From: Bradyrhizobium sp. AZCC 1721
Lineage (GTDB): Bacteria; Pseudomonadota; Alphaproteobacteria; Rhizobiales; Xanthobacteraceae
Assembly (NCBI RefSeq): GCF_036924715.1
Contig: NZ_JAZHSB010000001.1
Coordinates: 2,843,001-2,907,000 of the forward strand
Length of the DNA: 64,000 nucleotides
Direction: 5' to 3'
The position numbers and the translations under genes are program-made. The notes under the pieces were generated by a model, which did no database searches, was not told the origin of the DNA, and saw only the letters and a program-made list of their open reading frames with translations. This document shows, piece after piece, positions 45,854-55,034 of this stretch (position 1 is its first letter; every line of letters begins with the position of its first letter).

Positions 45854-48136
45854 ATGCGACGTGGAGGTGGGATTGGGACGGTAGCTCGCTTTGGTGCGAC
45901 ATTGCTGGGTGGAGTGGCGTTGCTGGCGTGGTTCGAATCGCCCGCTCAATCCCAGACATCGCAAGGCGGCAGCTCCCTTCCACCCGTTACGGTCGATGCT
46001 CCGACCCAGCAGTCGGTCCGCCGCGCGCCAACCAAACGAAGTGACGCCCGGGTCCGATCGGCTTCAAGGCGCACCACGGTGCCTGCCGCCCCGCAAGCCG
46101 AAACCGTCGCGGTGCAATCGCAGCCGTCGCAGCCGGGTGTCGTGCCCGTCTTCGCCGGCGGCCAGGTCGCTCAAGGCGCGCGGCTGGGGATGCTCGGAAA
46201 TACCAACACGATGAAGTCGCCGTTCAACGTGACGAGTTACACCGACAAGTTCATCCAGGATCAGCAGGCGGCAACCGGTGCGGATGCGTTGATCCTGGAT
46301 CCTTCCGTGCGCAGCTCCCACCCTACTGGCGGCGTGGTCGATTCCTTCAACATTCGCGGCTTCCCGATCAACGAAGGCAACAATGGTGAATTCGCCTTCG
46401 AGGGCCTTTACGGGATCGCGCCGAGCTACCGCATCTTCACGGATTACGTCGAGCGCATCGAGGTGCTTAAGGGGCCCTCTGCCGCGCTCTCGGGCATTGC
46501 GCCCAATGGCGGCGTCGGCGGCGTCATCAATGTCGTGCCCAAGCGTGCGGGAGAGGACCTGACCCGCCTCACCGCGAGTTACGGTTCGGCCGCGCGGTTC
46601 GGCGGTCATTGGGACGTCGCGAGGCGCTACGGCCAGGGCAAGGAATGGGGCGTGCGCGCCAGCGGCAGCCTGCGCGGCGGCGACACGCCGATTGACCGCC
46701 AGTCTGAAACGACGGGCGTCGGATCGCTGGCTCTCGACTATCAGGGCGAACGGTACAGGTCTTGGCTCTACCTCATTGCCCAGACCGATCGGTTCGAAGC
46801 TCCGTCACGTCCCTTCCTTATGCGTGCCGGCGTGCCAGTGCCGAAGGCACCGGACGGTCGGTTGAACGTGACGCAACCCTGGGAATGGTCGCGCATCAAC
46901 GATCAATCTGTCCTGTGGCGCAACGAATACGATGTAAACGATCAGGTCACGCTGTTCGCCGACGTCGGCGGATCGCGGACCAATGTCGAGCGGTTCTTCG
47001 GTCTGCCGACGATCACCAACGCCATCGGCAGCACTACCTCGACGCCGCAATTCTTCGGGCTCAGCATCGATCGGCACACCTATGATGGCGGCGTCCGGGC
47101 CCGATTCGATACCGGATTCGTTCGTCATGCCGTCACCTTCCAGGCCTCGGTCTATCATGACGCGCTGCACCGGCGGCTTACCAATGGCAGTCCGGTCACG
47201 TCGAACATCTACAGTCCGACGGTAGCGCCAACTCAGTTCGCAAACGAGATCAGCGATCGCCCACGGCTCTCGGACAGTCACCTCACAGGGCTTTCGATTG
47301 CTGACACCTTGTCCGTGCTCGATGAGCGTGTCCTGTTGACCTTGGGCGTCCGGCGTCAGGGGGTCGAGGTCAACAACTATCTCTCCAATGTCGGAACGCT
47401 GATGAACGCCTCCGACAAGAGCGCGACCACGCCCGTGGTCGGCCTCGTCGTCCGTCCCAGGGACAACGTCTCCCTGTACGCGAACTATATCGAAGGTCTA
47501 AGCAAGGGCGACGTAGCGCCCCAAGGGGCTTCCAACCAAGGCGAGGTGCTCGCGCCCTACATCGCCAAGCAATACGAGGCCGGCATCAAGGTAGACTTCG
47601 GCCGGATCGCGACCACCTTCAGCGCCTTCGAAATATCGAAGGCGAGCGGCGAGCTGTTGGCTGGTCGCTTCTCGGCGACCGCCGAAACGCAGGTGCGTGG
47701 GCTCGAGTTCAACGTCTTCGGCGAACTCAGGCCCGATGTTCGTGTCCTCGGAGGCGTTTCGCTGCTGGATGGCACCCTCACGAAGACCGCCATCGCGGCA
47801 AACGTTGGCCATACGCCAATCGGCGTTCCGAACGTCCAGGCCAATATTGGAGCCGAGTGGGATCTCCCGTGGGTGAGGGGGCTCACTTTGAACGGGGCGG
47901 TCATCTACACGGGCAGGCAGTTCGTCGATGCAGCGAACAAGCAGCCGATCCCGGATTGGACGCGACTCGATCTCGGCGCCCGCTACACGACGGCGATCAA
48001 TGGCAGGAAGACGGTTTTCCGCGCTAACGTTCAGAACGTGACCGGTGAGAGTTACTGGTCAAGCGTGGCCTCATTCGGAACGTTCTTCTTGGGGGCACCG
48101 CGCACGTACCTCCTGTCGATGACCGTGGACATGTAG
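45854..48136 (+). CDS. TonB-dependent siderophore receptor
   Basis: A 760-residue receptor: signal peptide ([20 protein letters not shown]), a TonB-box-like LPPVTVDAP, a linker, a plug domain (about 110-235) with [12 protein letters not shown] and [20 protein letters not shown], and a barrel ending YLLSMTVDM. It imports a ferric siderophore. ATG 45854 is preferred to 45776 since it starts close to the signal. It heads a five-gene set with the MFS and Fec-type genes: 32 bp to the next gene, which then overlap one another. Confidence 0.88.
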   Translation: MRRGGGIGTVARFGATLLGGVALLAWFESPAQSQTSQGGSSLPPVTVDAPTQQSVRRAPTKRSDARVRSASRRTTVPAAPQAETVAVQSQPSQPGVVPVFAGGQVAQGARLGMLGNTNTMKSPFNVTSYTDKFIQDQQAATGADALILDPSVRSSHPTGGVVDSFNIRGFPINEGNNGEFAFEGLYGIAPSYRIFTDYVERIEVLKGPSAALSGIAPNGGVGGVINVVPKRAGEDLTRLTASYGSAARFGGHWDVARRYGQGKEWGVRASGSLRGGDTPIDRQSETTGVGSLALDYQGERYRSWLYLIAQTDRFEAPSRPFLMRAGVPVPKAPDGRLNVTQPWEWSRINDQSVLWRNEYDVNDQVTLFADVGGSRTNVERFFGLPTITNAIGSTTSTPQFFGLSIDRHTYDGGVRARFDTGFVRHAVTFQASVYHDALHRRLTNGSPVTSNIYSPTVAPTQFANEISDRPRLSDSHLTGLSIADTLSVLDERVLLTLGVRRQGVEVNNYLSNVGTLMNASDKSATTPVVGLVVRPRDNVSLYANYIEGLSKGDVAPQGASNQGEVLAPYIAKQYEAGIKVDFGRIATTFSAFEISKASGELLAGRFSATAETQVRGLEFNVFGELRPDVRVLGGVSLLDGTLTKTAIAANVGHTPIGVPNVQANIGAEWDLPWVRGLTLNGAVIYTGRQFVDAANKQPIPDWTRLDLGARYTTAINGRKTVFRANVQNVTGESYWSSVASFGTFFLGAPRTYLLSMTVDM

Positions 48137-48168
48137 TTGCTGCACATGCTGTCGGTGGCGGAAGCGGA

Positions 48169-49398
48169 ATGACAAACACTTCCGCCGCGCTTCGCGGCTT
48201 CGGACCGGCTTTTGTTTTGTTGTTCGGGCTGCAATTCATTTCCATGGGTGCCATGGAAATGAGTGGTCCATTCTGGCCGATCCAAATCAAAGTGTTGAGC
48301 CCTTCCGACAGCGTCTTTGGACTCGCAGGCGTTGGTGTCTACGTTGGCCCGATGATTGGCGTGTCGCTGACCAGCGCCTTCTGGGGGCGAATGGGCGATC
48401 GCTACGGCAATCGGCTGATGATGGTTCGGGCGCTCGGCGGTCTCGCGGTCACGCAACTGCTTGTTGCCGTTGCACAGGATGTCTGGACAATCATCGCGCT
48501 GCGTTTCGTGCAGGGCGCCTGCGCCGGCTATATCGCTCCCGCGCAGGCCTATGGCGTGCAGATCACCGGCGGGAAGGATCGCGCCAGCCTCTTCGCCTGG
48601 CTTCAGGTTGCCACCAATGTGGGGTCGCTGGGTGGCGCTTTCCTGGGCGGGCTCATTCTCGATCGCTTTCCTTTCGCCGCAATAAATCTGACCGCCGGGG
48701 CAATTTGTGCGCTGTGCGCTGCCGTTGCCTGGTTGAGCCTGCCCGTGCCGACGCCAGCCGCTGTAGCCGCCAGTCCCGGAAGCGCGGGTACCGCAGGGCC
48801 CAAGGCGTCGACCGGTGCTCCCATCGTAGCTGTTCTTGCGTTGATGGGGATGCTGCTTGCCAGCCGCATGGTCCTGCAGGTTCCCTTCTCACTGTACATG
48901 ACCCAGGTATTTGGCGCCCCGCACTGGGTCGCCGGCTTCACCTATGGGCTGCTCGCGTGCGGCTTCGTCGTGGCCGCGCCGCTATGGGCGCGGCTCTTCG
49001 AGAATCGAGCGCCATCCTATGTGCTGGGCGGGAACGTGCTGATTTCGGCCGCGTGCGTTTTGGTTACACATCTGGCGGGAGGCGCGGGCTCGGTTGCCGT
49101 ATTCGCGCTCCTGTATTTTATCTGGGGCGCGCTTCTTGGCGGAACGACGCCGGTCCTTCTTGCGCTCATTTCTGTAACCGTGGCTAATGATCGGCAAGGT
49201 TCGGTTTTGGGCCTTGCGCAAGCTTCCCAGCAGGCTGCGTCCGCGAGCGGCATCATTGCCGGCGTCGCGGTCACCCAGTTCTTTGGTTTCGAAGCCGCTT
49301 TCCCGCTCGTCGCCACGCTTTACGCCTTGTCATTTTTGTCGGCTCTCGGCATATGGCTCAAAATTTCGCGCTCCACTCAAAAAGGAAGCCGATCATGA
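48169..49398 (+). CDS. MFS transporter of the siderophore locus
   Basis: A 409-residue 12-helix major facilitator. The motif [13 protein letters not shown] between helices 2 and 3 matches the MFS signature (G-x3-D-R-x-G-R), with a second half after the cytoplasmic loop near residue 200 ([11 protein letters not shown]...). It may export the siderophore or pump out an exchange product; efflux-type MFS genes often accompany receptors. The ATG 48169 is close to the receptor stop. Its stop overlaps the following start (ATGA 49395-49398). Confidence 0.85.
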   Translation: MTNTSAALRGFGPAFVLLFGLQFISMGAMEMSGPFWPIQIKVLSPSDSVFGLAGVGVYVGPMIGVSLTSAFWGRMGDRYGNRLMMVRALGGLAVTQLLVAVAQDVWTIIALRFVQGACAGYIAPAQAYGVQITGGKDRASLFAWLQVATNVGSLGGAFLGGLILDRFPFAAINLTAGAICALCAAVAWLSLPVPTPAAVAASPGSAGTAGPKASTGAPIVAVLALMGMLLASRMVLQVPFSLYMTQVFGAPHWVAGFTYGLLACGFVVAAPLWARLFENRAPSYVLGGNVLISAACVLVTHLAGGAGSVAVFALLYFIWGALLGGTTPVLLALISVTVANDRQGSVLGLAQASQQAASASGIIAGVAVTQFFGFEAAFPLVATLYALSFLSALGIWLKISRSTQKGSRS

Positions 49399-50564
49399 CC
49401 AAACACCGATCGCTGCTGCATGCCGCGGTGACGGCTATTGTTCTGATCGCTTTGCTTCCCCCAGCAGCATTTGCCGGCGAATCCAGACCGACGCAGGCAC
49501 AAGCGCCACTTACCGTCACTGATATCGCGGGCCGCGAGGTGACGCTTAACGCGCCCGTCAAGCGCATGCTTCTGGGCGAAGGCCGGCAGCTCTATCTCAT
49601 CGCATCGCTCGAACCCCAAGATCCTCTGGCCCATGTGGTTGCCTGGCGCACCGATCTGATCGCGGCCGACCCGGCCACTTACGCGCAGTATCTCAAGGTG
49701 TTTCCCGAGTTGGCGAAGCTTCCTTCCTTCAAGGGCCAGGAGGACAGCCTGATCGACATCGAATCGGCGATCATCCAGAAGCCTGATGTCGTGCTGCTCA
49801 ATCTTGAAGCCATGCAGGCCAACAGGGATGCCAACTACATCGAGAAGCTCGCGGCGCTGAACATACCGGTTGTTTATGTCGATTTTCGCCACCGTCCTCT
49901 GGAAAACACCGAGCCGACCATTCGGCTTCTGGGCAGGATCATGGGGCGCGAGGCGCGCGCTGAGGAGATCATCGTGTTCCGTCGACAGGCCATGGCTGCG
50001 GTTGCCGACGTCCTTGCCGCCCGACAACCGAAGCGCCCCAAGGTGTTCGTCGAGCGGATCGGTGGCTACTCGCAGGATTGCTGCCTGTCTTTTGGCGCTG
50101 AGAATTTCGGAGAATATGTCGAACTCGCTGGCGGCCACAACATCGGCAGCGATATCATTCCTTCGACCTTCGGGCAGATCAGCCCCGAACAGGTTATCGT
50201 CGCCGATCCCGTGCATGTGGTGGTTACCAGCGCCGACTGGCAAGCCTATGTGCCCGGCGGCCACTGGATTCCGCTCGGACCAGGGGCGGATCCTCGCCTG
50301 ACGCGCAAGAAGCTCGAATGGTTCACCACGCGCGATGCCTATACCGGTATCGCGGCAAAGAAGGCGCGGAATTTTCACGGCATCTGGCACCAGTTCTACA
50401 ATAGTCCATACGAATTTTTTGCCGTCCAACAATTGGCAAAGTGGTTCCACCCTGACCTGTTCGCCAATCTGGACCCCAATGCAACCTTTGCCGAATATCA
50501 TCGTCGCTTCCTGCCCATCGACTACCGGCCCGGCTACAGCATCAGCCTTTCCGACAGCCCGTGA
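49395..50564 (+). CDS. Iron-siderophore ABC transporter substrate-binding protein (FecB/FepB-like)
   Basis: A 389-residue periplasmic binding protein (class III) with a signal peptide ([19 protein letters not shown]), the family entry [20 protein letters not shown] and a C-lobe with [16 protein letters not shown] and [20 protein letters not shown]. It lacks the lipobox of Gram-positive relatives. It delivers ferric siderophore from the receptor to the FecC/FecE pair. ATG 49395 overlaps the MFS stop. Its stop overlaps fecC (TGATG, 50562-50566). Confidence 0.87.
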   Translation: MTKHRSLLHAAVTAIVLIALLPPAAFAGESRPTQAQAPLTVTDIAGREVTLNAPVKRMLLGEGRQLYLIASLEPQDPLAHVVAWRTDLIAADPATYAQYLKVFPELAKLPSFKGQEDSLIDIESAIIQKPDVVLLNLEAMQANRDANYIEKLAALNIPVVYVDFRHRPLENTEPTIRLLGRIMGREARAEEIIVFRRQAMAAVADVLAARQPKRPKVFVERIGGYSQDCCLSFGAENFGEYVELAGGHNIGSDIIPSTFGQISPEQVIVADPVHVVVTSADWQAYVPGGHWIPLGPGADPRLTRKKLEWFTTRDAYTGIAAKKARNFHGIWHQFYNSPYEFFAVQQLAKWFHPDLFANLDPNATFAEYHRRFLPIDYRPGYSISLSDSP

Positions 50565-51631
50565 TGACAGATCGTCCTACTGAAGCACTGACATTGGCCG
50601 GACGTGACGCCTATCAGGCGCTCAGCATCAGGCGGTGGGTCGTTCTCATTGTGCTGGTGGTCGGAGTTTGCATCGCACTGGTCGGCGACCTTGCGACCGG
50701 ACCGGCCAGGTACGGGCTTGGAGAGGTGGTGCGCACGCTCGTCCTGCCGGCAGAGGCGGATGCGCAGATGCGCGTCATCGTCTGGTCGATCCGCATGCCG
50801 TCGGCCCTCATGGGCGTCGTGGTCGGCATGGCGCTTGCCATCGGCGGCGCTCAGATGCAGACCATCTTGAACAATCCGCTGGCGAGCCCTTTCACGCTGG
50901 GCATTTCCGCCGGTGCAAGCTTCGGCGCGGCCCTGGCGCTCGCCTTCGGTGTCGCGCTGATTCCCATGGCAGGCGACTACATCGTCGCGGCCAATGCTTT
51001 CGTCGTGGCCATGGCAACCGCCCTCCTGATCCATTTGGCCAGCCTTCGGCGCGGAGCCTCGATCCAGATGATTGTGCTTCTGGGCATAGCGCTGGTTTTC
51101 AGTTTCAATACGGCGCTCGCTATTACCCAATATTTCGCCGCCGAGCAGGCCGTCGCGGCCATCGTCTTCTGGACCATGGGCAGCCTCACCAAGGCAACAT
51201 GGCCCAAGCTCGCCATCACCGCACTGGTCGTAGGTGTCACCTTGCCGGTCTTTCTGCGCCGCCGGTGGCAGTTGACGGCCTTGCGCCTTGGCGAGGCGCG
51301 CGCGGCGAGCTTCGGCATTCCCGTTCGGCGCCTGCGGCTCGAAACCCTGATCCTTGTCTCGCTTTTGTCGGCGATCCCCGTCGCGTTTGTCGGCACGATC
51401 GGTTTTATCGGTCTGGTAGGTCCGCACATCGCCCGCATGATGGTCGGCGAAGACCAGCGCTTCCTGCTGCCCGCGAGCGCACTGACTGGAGCGCTGATCA
51501 TGTCGTTGAGCTCGATCCTGACCAAAATCGTGGTACCCGGCGCCGTCCTGCCGATCGGCATCGTCACCTCAGCGATCGGATTGCCGGTCTTCCTCTATTT
51601 GATCCTGAGAAGCGGAAGAGACATATGGTAG
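50564..51631 (+). CDS. Iron-siderophore ABC transporter permease (FecCD family)
   Basis: A 355-residue permease with about ten helices. Family signatures: IRMPSALMGVVVGMALAIGG, then QTILNNPLASPFTLGISAGA and FIGLVGPHIARMMVG near the coupling loop to the ATPase. It forms the homodimeric membrane channel for siderophore import. ATG 50564 is used because it overlaps the FecB stop; a GTG three bases upstream is also possible. The ATPase start lies inside its last codons (7-base overlap). Confidence 0.92.
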   Translation: MTDRPTEALTLAGRDAYQALSIRRWVVLIVLVVGVCIALVGDLATGPARYGLGEVVRTLVLPAEADAQMRVIVWSIRMPSALMGVVVGMALAIGGAQMQTILNNPLASPFTLGISAGASFGAALALAFGVALIPMAGDYIVAANAFVVAMATALLIHLASLRRGASIQMIVLLGIALVFSFNTALAITQYFAAEQAVAAIVFWTMGSLTKATWPKLAITALVVGVTLPVFLRRRWQLTALRLGEARAASFGIPVRRLRLETLILVSLLSAIPVAFVGTIGFIGLVGPHIARMMVGEDQRFLLPASALTGALIMSLSSILTKIVVPGAVLPIGIVTSAIGLPVFLYLILRSGRDIW

Positions 51632-52377
51632 TGCTGAGCACGCATCGCCTCGGCGCTCGCTTCGGATCACGCGAGGTACTGCGTAATGTGACGCTTCCGC
51701 CCTGTCATGGCGGCGAGGTGGTGGCCGTCATTGGACCGAATGCTGCGGGCAAGTCGACAATGTTCCGGCGCCTCGCAGCCATTCTTCCGGGGCCCGGCGA
51801 GTGCCGGTTGGAAGGTGTGCGCGATCGCGAGCGCGCCATCGCCTACATGCCTCAGGACCAAACGGCAAGCGCAGTGCTGACGGTATTCGAATCCGTGCTT
51901 CTTGCGCGCAAGCAGGTCAGTGGCTGGCGCCTGGAGCGGTCTGATCTGGTGGCGGTGGACCAGGCGCTAGCAGCGCTCGACATGGGCGATCTTGCCAATG
52001 AAATCCTTTCCGAGCTGAGCGGTGGACAGCGCCAGCTCGTCGGGCTTGCACAATGTCTCGTGCGCGAACCGCAGGTGCTGCTCCTGGATGAGCCGACCAG
52101 CGCGCTGGACATGCACCGCCAGCTGGAAGCGATGCGGCAGGTGCGCAGCCTTGCGCATGACGACGGCATGCTCGTGCTGATCGCGCTGCACCATCTCGAC
52201 CTGGCACTGAAATTCGCCGACAAGGTCGCTATCCTCTTTAATGGAACGTTGCACGATTTCGGCACGGCGGCTGACGTCCTGACACCGGAAAACCTTGCCG
52301 CAACCTTTCGCATCAGGGCACGCGTGGAATCGTGTTCGCAGGGCAAGCCACATCTGATCGTCGACGACGCGATCTGA
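51625..52377 (+). CDS. Iron-siderophore ABC transporter ATP-binding protein (FecE-like)
   Basis: A 250-residue ATPase: Walker A GPNAAGKST, Q-loop MPQDQT, signature LSGGQRQLVG, Walker B VLLLDEPTSALD and H-loop ALHHLD. It powers the FecC permease. ATG 51625 overlaps the permease gene; the longer frame reading back to 50635 is only the shadow frame of the permease. It is the last gene of the set. A 1-kb gap follows. Confidence 0.92.
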   Translation: MVVLSTHRLGARFGSREVLRNVTLPPCHGGEVVAVIGPNAAGKSTMFRRLAAILPGPGECRLEGVRDRERAIAYMPQDQTASAVLTVFESVLLARKQVSGWRLERSDLVAVDQALAALDMGDLANEILSELSGGQRQLVGLAQCLVREPQVLLLDEPTSALDMHRQLEAMRQVRSLAHDDGMLVLIALHHLDLALKFADKVAILFNGTLHDFGTAADVLTPENLAATFRIRARVESCSQGKPHLIVDDAI

Positions 52378-53402
52378 CGCCCCACGCGTCAGGGCTAGCC
52401 GGCCTCAGAAGTCCGGTTCATTCCTACTGCGGCAGGCCCTCCTTAAGGTGGTCATTGGCACACGTGCAGCGACAGAGACTCGGGAAGCATTTACGGCGCG
52501 CGCGCCAGGGCATCTCGCTCGGAATTGGCGGTATCGGGCAACGATAAGAATGTAGTTCCAGAATCCTTGCGCACTTACGCATTTTGCTTACGCGCTAATT
52601 AGGTCAGGTTGAGAAGAAGTCCGATCGGGGTGTCGAAATCCGTTTCGCTACTAATCGACACCGCTCTTTCGATTGCCGTTCCTCCATAATGACGTCGATG
52701 CGCGGCGAGTGATCCCAGATTTATTGCGAATGGCGATACGCCCGGCGACGTTTCCGGGAGTTGGCTTTATATGGCTAAGAGTTCTCTGTGGAGAATATTG
52801 CCGCTGTTATGGACGGCTTGGCCATCACGCGCGCCCGGCGACTATACTATTTTCGCGGAAATAGTATAACGGGGCAAACGTTAAAGAACGTACGGTAACC
52901 GATTGAAATCGCAAGGCTATCGTTTTCTGTGGCCCCCATGATGGATTGGACCGGGACATCTTAAAAAGTGAAGCGCGATCAGCACTTAAGCACGGTCGTC
53001 GCCAGCCATGCTGTGCCAAATGCTGTACCGTCCGACTGACGATTTCTCTTTAGCCTGCGTTAGGCGGCGTACGCCGGCCACAGAGAGCAGTAGTCGTGTC
53101 CGCAAAAACTGAGCGGGCATCTTGCCGTGAACTTCACGATAAAGGTTGGAGAAGATGTTGCCGTGGGTTGGTAGCGCTCCCCGCTACAATGCGCCACGAT
53201 TTTGTACGCCGATGTTCCCCGATTGCGTGCGATGGACGGTAGCTCTGCCGTCGCACCTGCATCGCTTCGATCGGCGGACACATCGCGCGCGGAGGAAATA
53301 TTGGCGCTAGGCTCTGGCAGGACCAAGGACTGGCGCCGGTCCAGTGTTTCATCAATTCGGACAGGGTTGCCCGGCGGCTCCCACAAAGCCATGTCTTTAA
53401 CA
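52378..53402. other. Intergenic region of about 1 kb without recognised gene
   Basis: No reading frame here is protein-like on either strand; a minus-strand frame (53060-53392) and a plus-strand frame (53202-53519) are low-confidence. It includes a strong AT-rich inverted repeat at 52843-52868. It lies between the convergent fec genes and lipA, so terminators for both may be here. Confidence 0.4.
52843..52868. repeat. Perfect 10-base inverted repeat in intergenic DNA
   Basis: TATACTATTT-TCGCGG-AAATAGTATA: two perfect 10-base arms around a GC-rich 6-base centre, in a GC-rich genome. It lies 466 bp past the FecE gene. It resembles an operator or a hairpin; no gene starts immediately after it. 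Confidence 0.5.
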
Positions 53403-54434
53403 TTATCCTCGAAGGTGCCCGGAGGCGTCGTGCGGCCTGCTCCGGGCTCCCACCCGCGAGGCTGCTTGTTGCCGCAGGCGCTCGCGCAGCCTGCGGAAGT
53501 CTTCGCCCGCGTGGTGTGACGAGCGCGTCAGCGGCGCGGCCGATACCATCAGAAAGCCCTTGGTGTAGGCGACCTTCTCATAGGCATCGAATTCGTCAGG
53601 TGGCACGAAGCTTACAACTGCGTGGTGCTTGCGCGTCGGTTGCAGATACTGGCCCATGGTCAGGAAATCGACGTCGGCGGAACGCAAATCGTCCATCAGT
53701 TGCAGCACCTCGTTCCGGCTTTCGCCAAGGCCGACCATGATCCCGGACTTGGTGAAGATCTCTCCGTCGAGTTCCTTCACGCGCTGCAGTAGCCGGATCG
53801 AATGGAAGTAGCGCGCACCGGGCCGCACTGTCAGATACTTCGACGGTACCGTCTCCAGATTATGGTTGAGCACGTCGGGTTTCGCTGCGACGACCGTTTC
53901 GAGTGCGCCCGCTTTGCGCAGAAAGTCTGGGGTCAGGATTTCGATCGTCGTACCCGGGCTTGCTGCGCGGATGGCAGCAATCGTCGCAGCGAAATGCGCG
54001 GCGCCTCCGTCGGCAAGGTCGTCGCGATCGACCGAGGTAACGACCACGTGCTCGAGCCCGAGCTTTGTTACCGCCTCTGCGACCTTGACCGGCTCATCGA
54101 CGTCGAGCGGGCCGGGCAGGCCGGTGCGCACATTGCAGAACGCGCAAGCGCGCGTGCAGGTATCGCCCATGATCATGAAGGTCGCGTGCTTCTTGCTCCA
54201 GCACTCGCCAATGTTGGGGCAGCCTGCTTCTTCGCAGACGGTCACGAGCTTGTTCTCGCGCACGATGCGCTTCGTCTCGACCCATTCGGCGGAGCCGGGC
54301 GCCTTCACGCGAATCCATGCAGGCTTGCCTAGGATGGGCGTATCGGGGCGGTTTGCCTTCTCGGGGTGACGCGGCACGTCGGGCCGCCTCTTCGGTCGCG
54401 GATCGTTGTTGAGGAGATCAAGTACAACGGTCAT
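53403..54434 (-). CDS. lipA: Lipoyl synthase LipA
   Basis: A 343-residue radical-SAM enzyme that inserts two sulfurs into octanoyl groups on lipoyl domains. The auxiliary cluster motif is C67-x4-C72-x5-C78 ([12 protein letters not shown]), and the radical-SAM motif is C93-x3-C97-x2-C100 (CTRACAFC). The family end [14 protein letters not shown] supplies the conserved serine. The C-terminus runs about 25 residues beyond it ([14 protein letters not shown]...). The start at 54434 ([10 protein letters not shown]) matches family starts; an upstream frame to 54560 does not. It is divergent from aceE, the client enzyme complex. Confidence 0.93.
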   Translation of the reverse strand: MTVVLDLLNNDPRPKRRPDVPRHPEKANRPDTPILGKPAWIRVKAPGSAEWVETKRIVRENKLVTVCEEAGCPNIGECWSKKHATFMIMGDTCTRACAFCNVRTGLPGPLDVDEPVKVAEAVTKLGLEHVVVTSVDRDDLADGGAAHFAATIAAIRAASPGTTIEILTPDFLRKAGALETVVAAKPDVLNHNLETVPSKYLTVRPGARYFHSIRLLQRVKELDGEIFTKSGIMVGLGESRNEVLQLMDDLRSADVDFLTMGQYLQPTRKHHAVVSFVPPDEFDAYEKVAYTKGFLMVSAAPLTRSSHHAGEDFRRLRERLRQQAASRVGARSRPHDASGHLRG

Positions 54435-55034
54435 TTGGTCGACCTCATGGTGTGCGAGCGCCGAAGACGGCTCGGAGAATCCAACGCCGTGAACTTCGCA
54501 CGGATGCGCTCGCGCTGCCGCACGCGACGAAAATGCAGGAACGTTTTCGGTCGCAGACATTCGCTATCCGAACGGAGTTCGTCAACCCGATTGTCACCTC
54601 CACACTTGTCGACCATTGCGCTCGGCCTTCGAGGTCGAAAGACGGCAACGTGCGTAGCAATCCGGAGCGCGCCCGCCGGTCGGTCCGATCTTTCGGGCGG
54701 AACCTGCGGCTCGTTTCCGGCGCGTCAGACAGATTCCGGCCGATCATCTCGGCGCCCTCGACGGGGTGTCGGGCAATCCCAAGCAAAATGAAAGGCATGC
54801 GCGCGATTGGCGGCGCATTGCGTGGTCTGGCACGAATGCTGCTTGGGTATCTGCAAAAGAAGCAAAAGCTCAAGAACAAACGATGCGAGGGAGCGTTCAG
54901 ATGCCAGCCAGTATTCAACTCATCACCTAGAGCGACAGGCGGTACCGCCTGTGTGGCGTTGCGCTTCCGCACGTGCGCGGAACGCAATGAGCGTTGACGC
55001 TTGACTTCGGCTTGGCATGCAAAGGGAGAGGGTA
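54435..55034. other. Intergenic region between lipA and aceE
   Basis: 600 bp between divergent lipA and aceE. Frames on both strands are shadow-like and lack ribosome sites. It should hold both promoters; I see no recognisable regulator motif. Confidence 0.4.

Noticed and set aside
50635..51624. Upstream extension of the FecE frame through the permease gene
   Set aside because: It is the shadow frame of fecC; the true start at 51625 is set by coupling and by family length.
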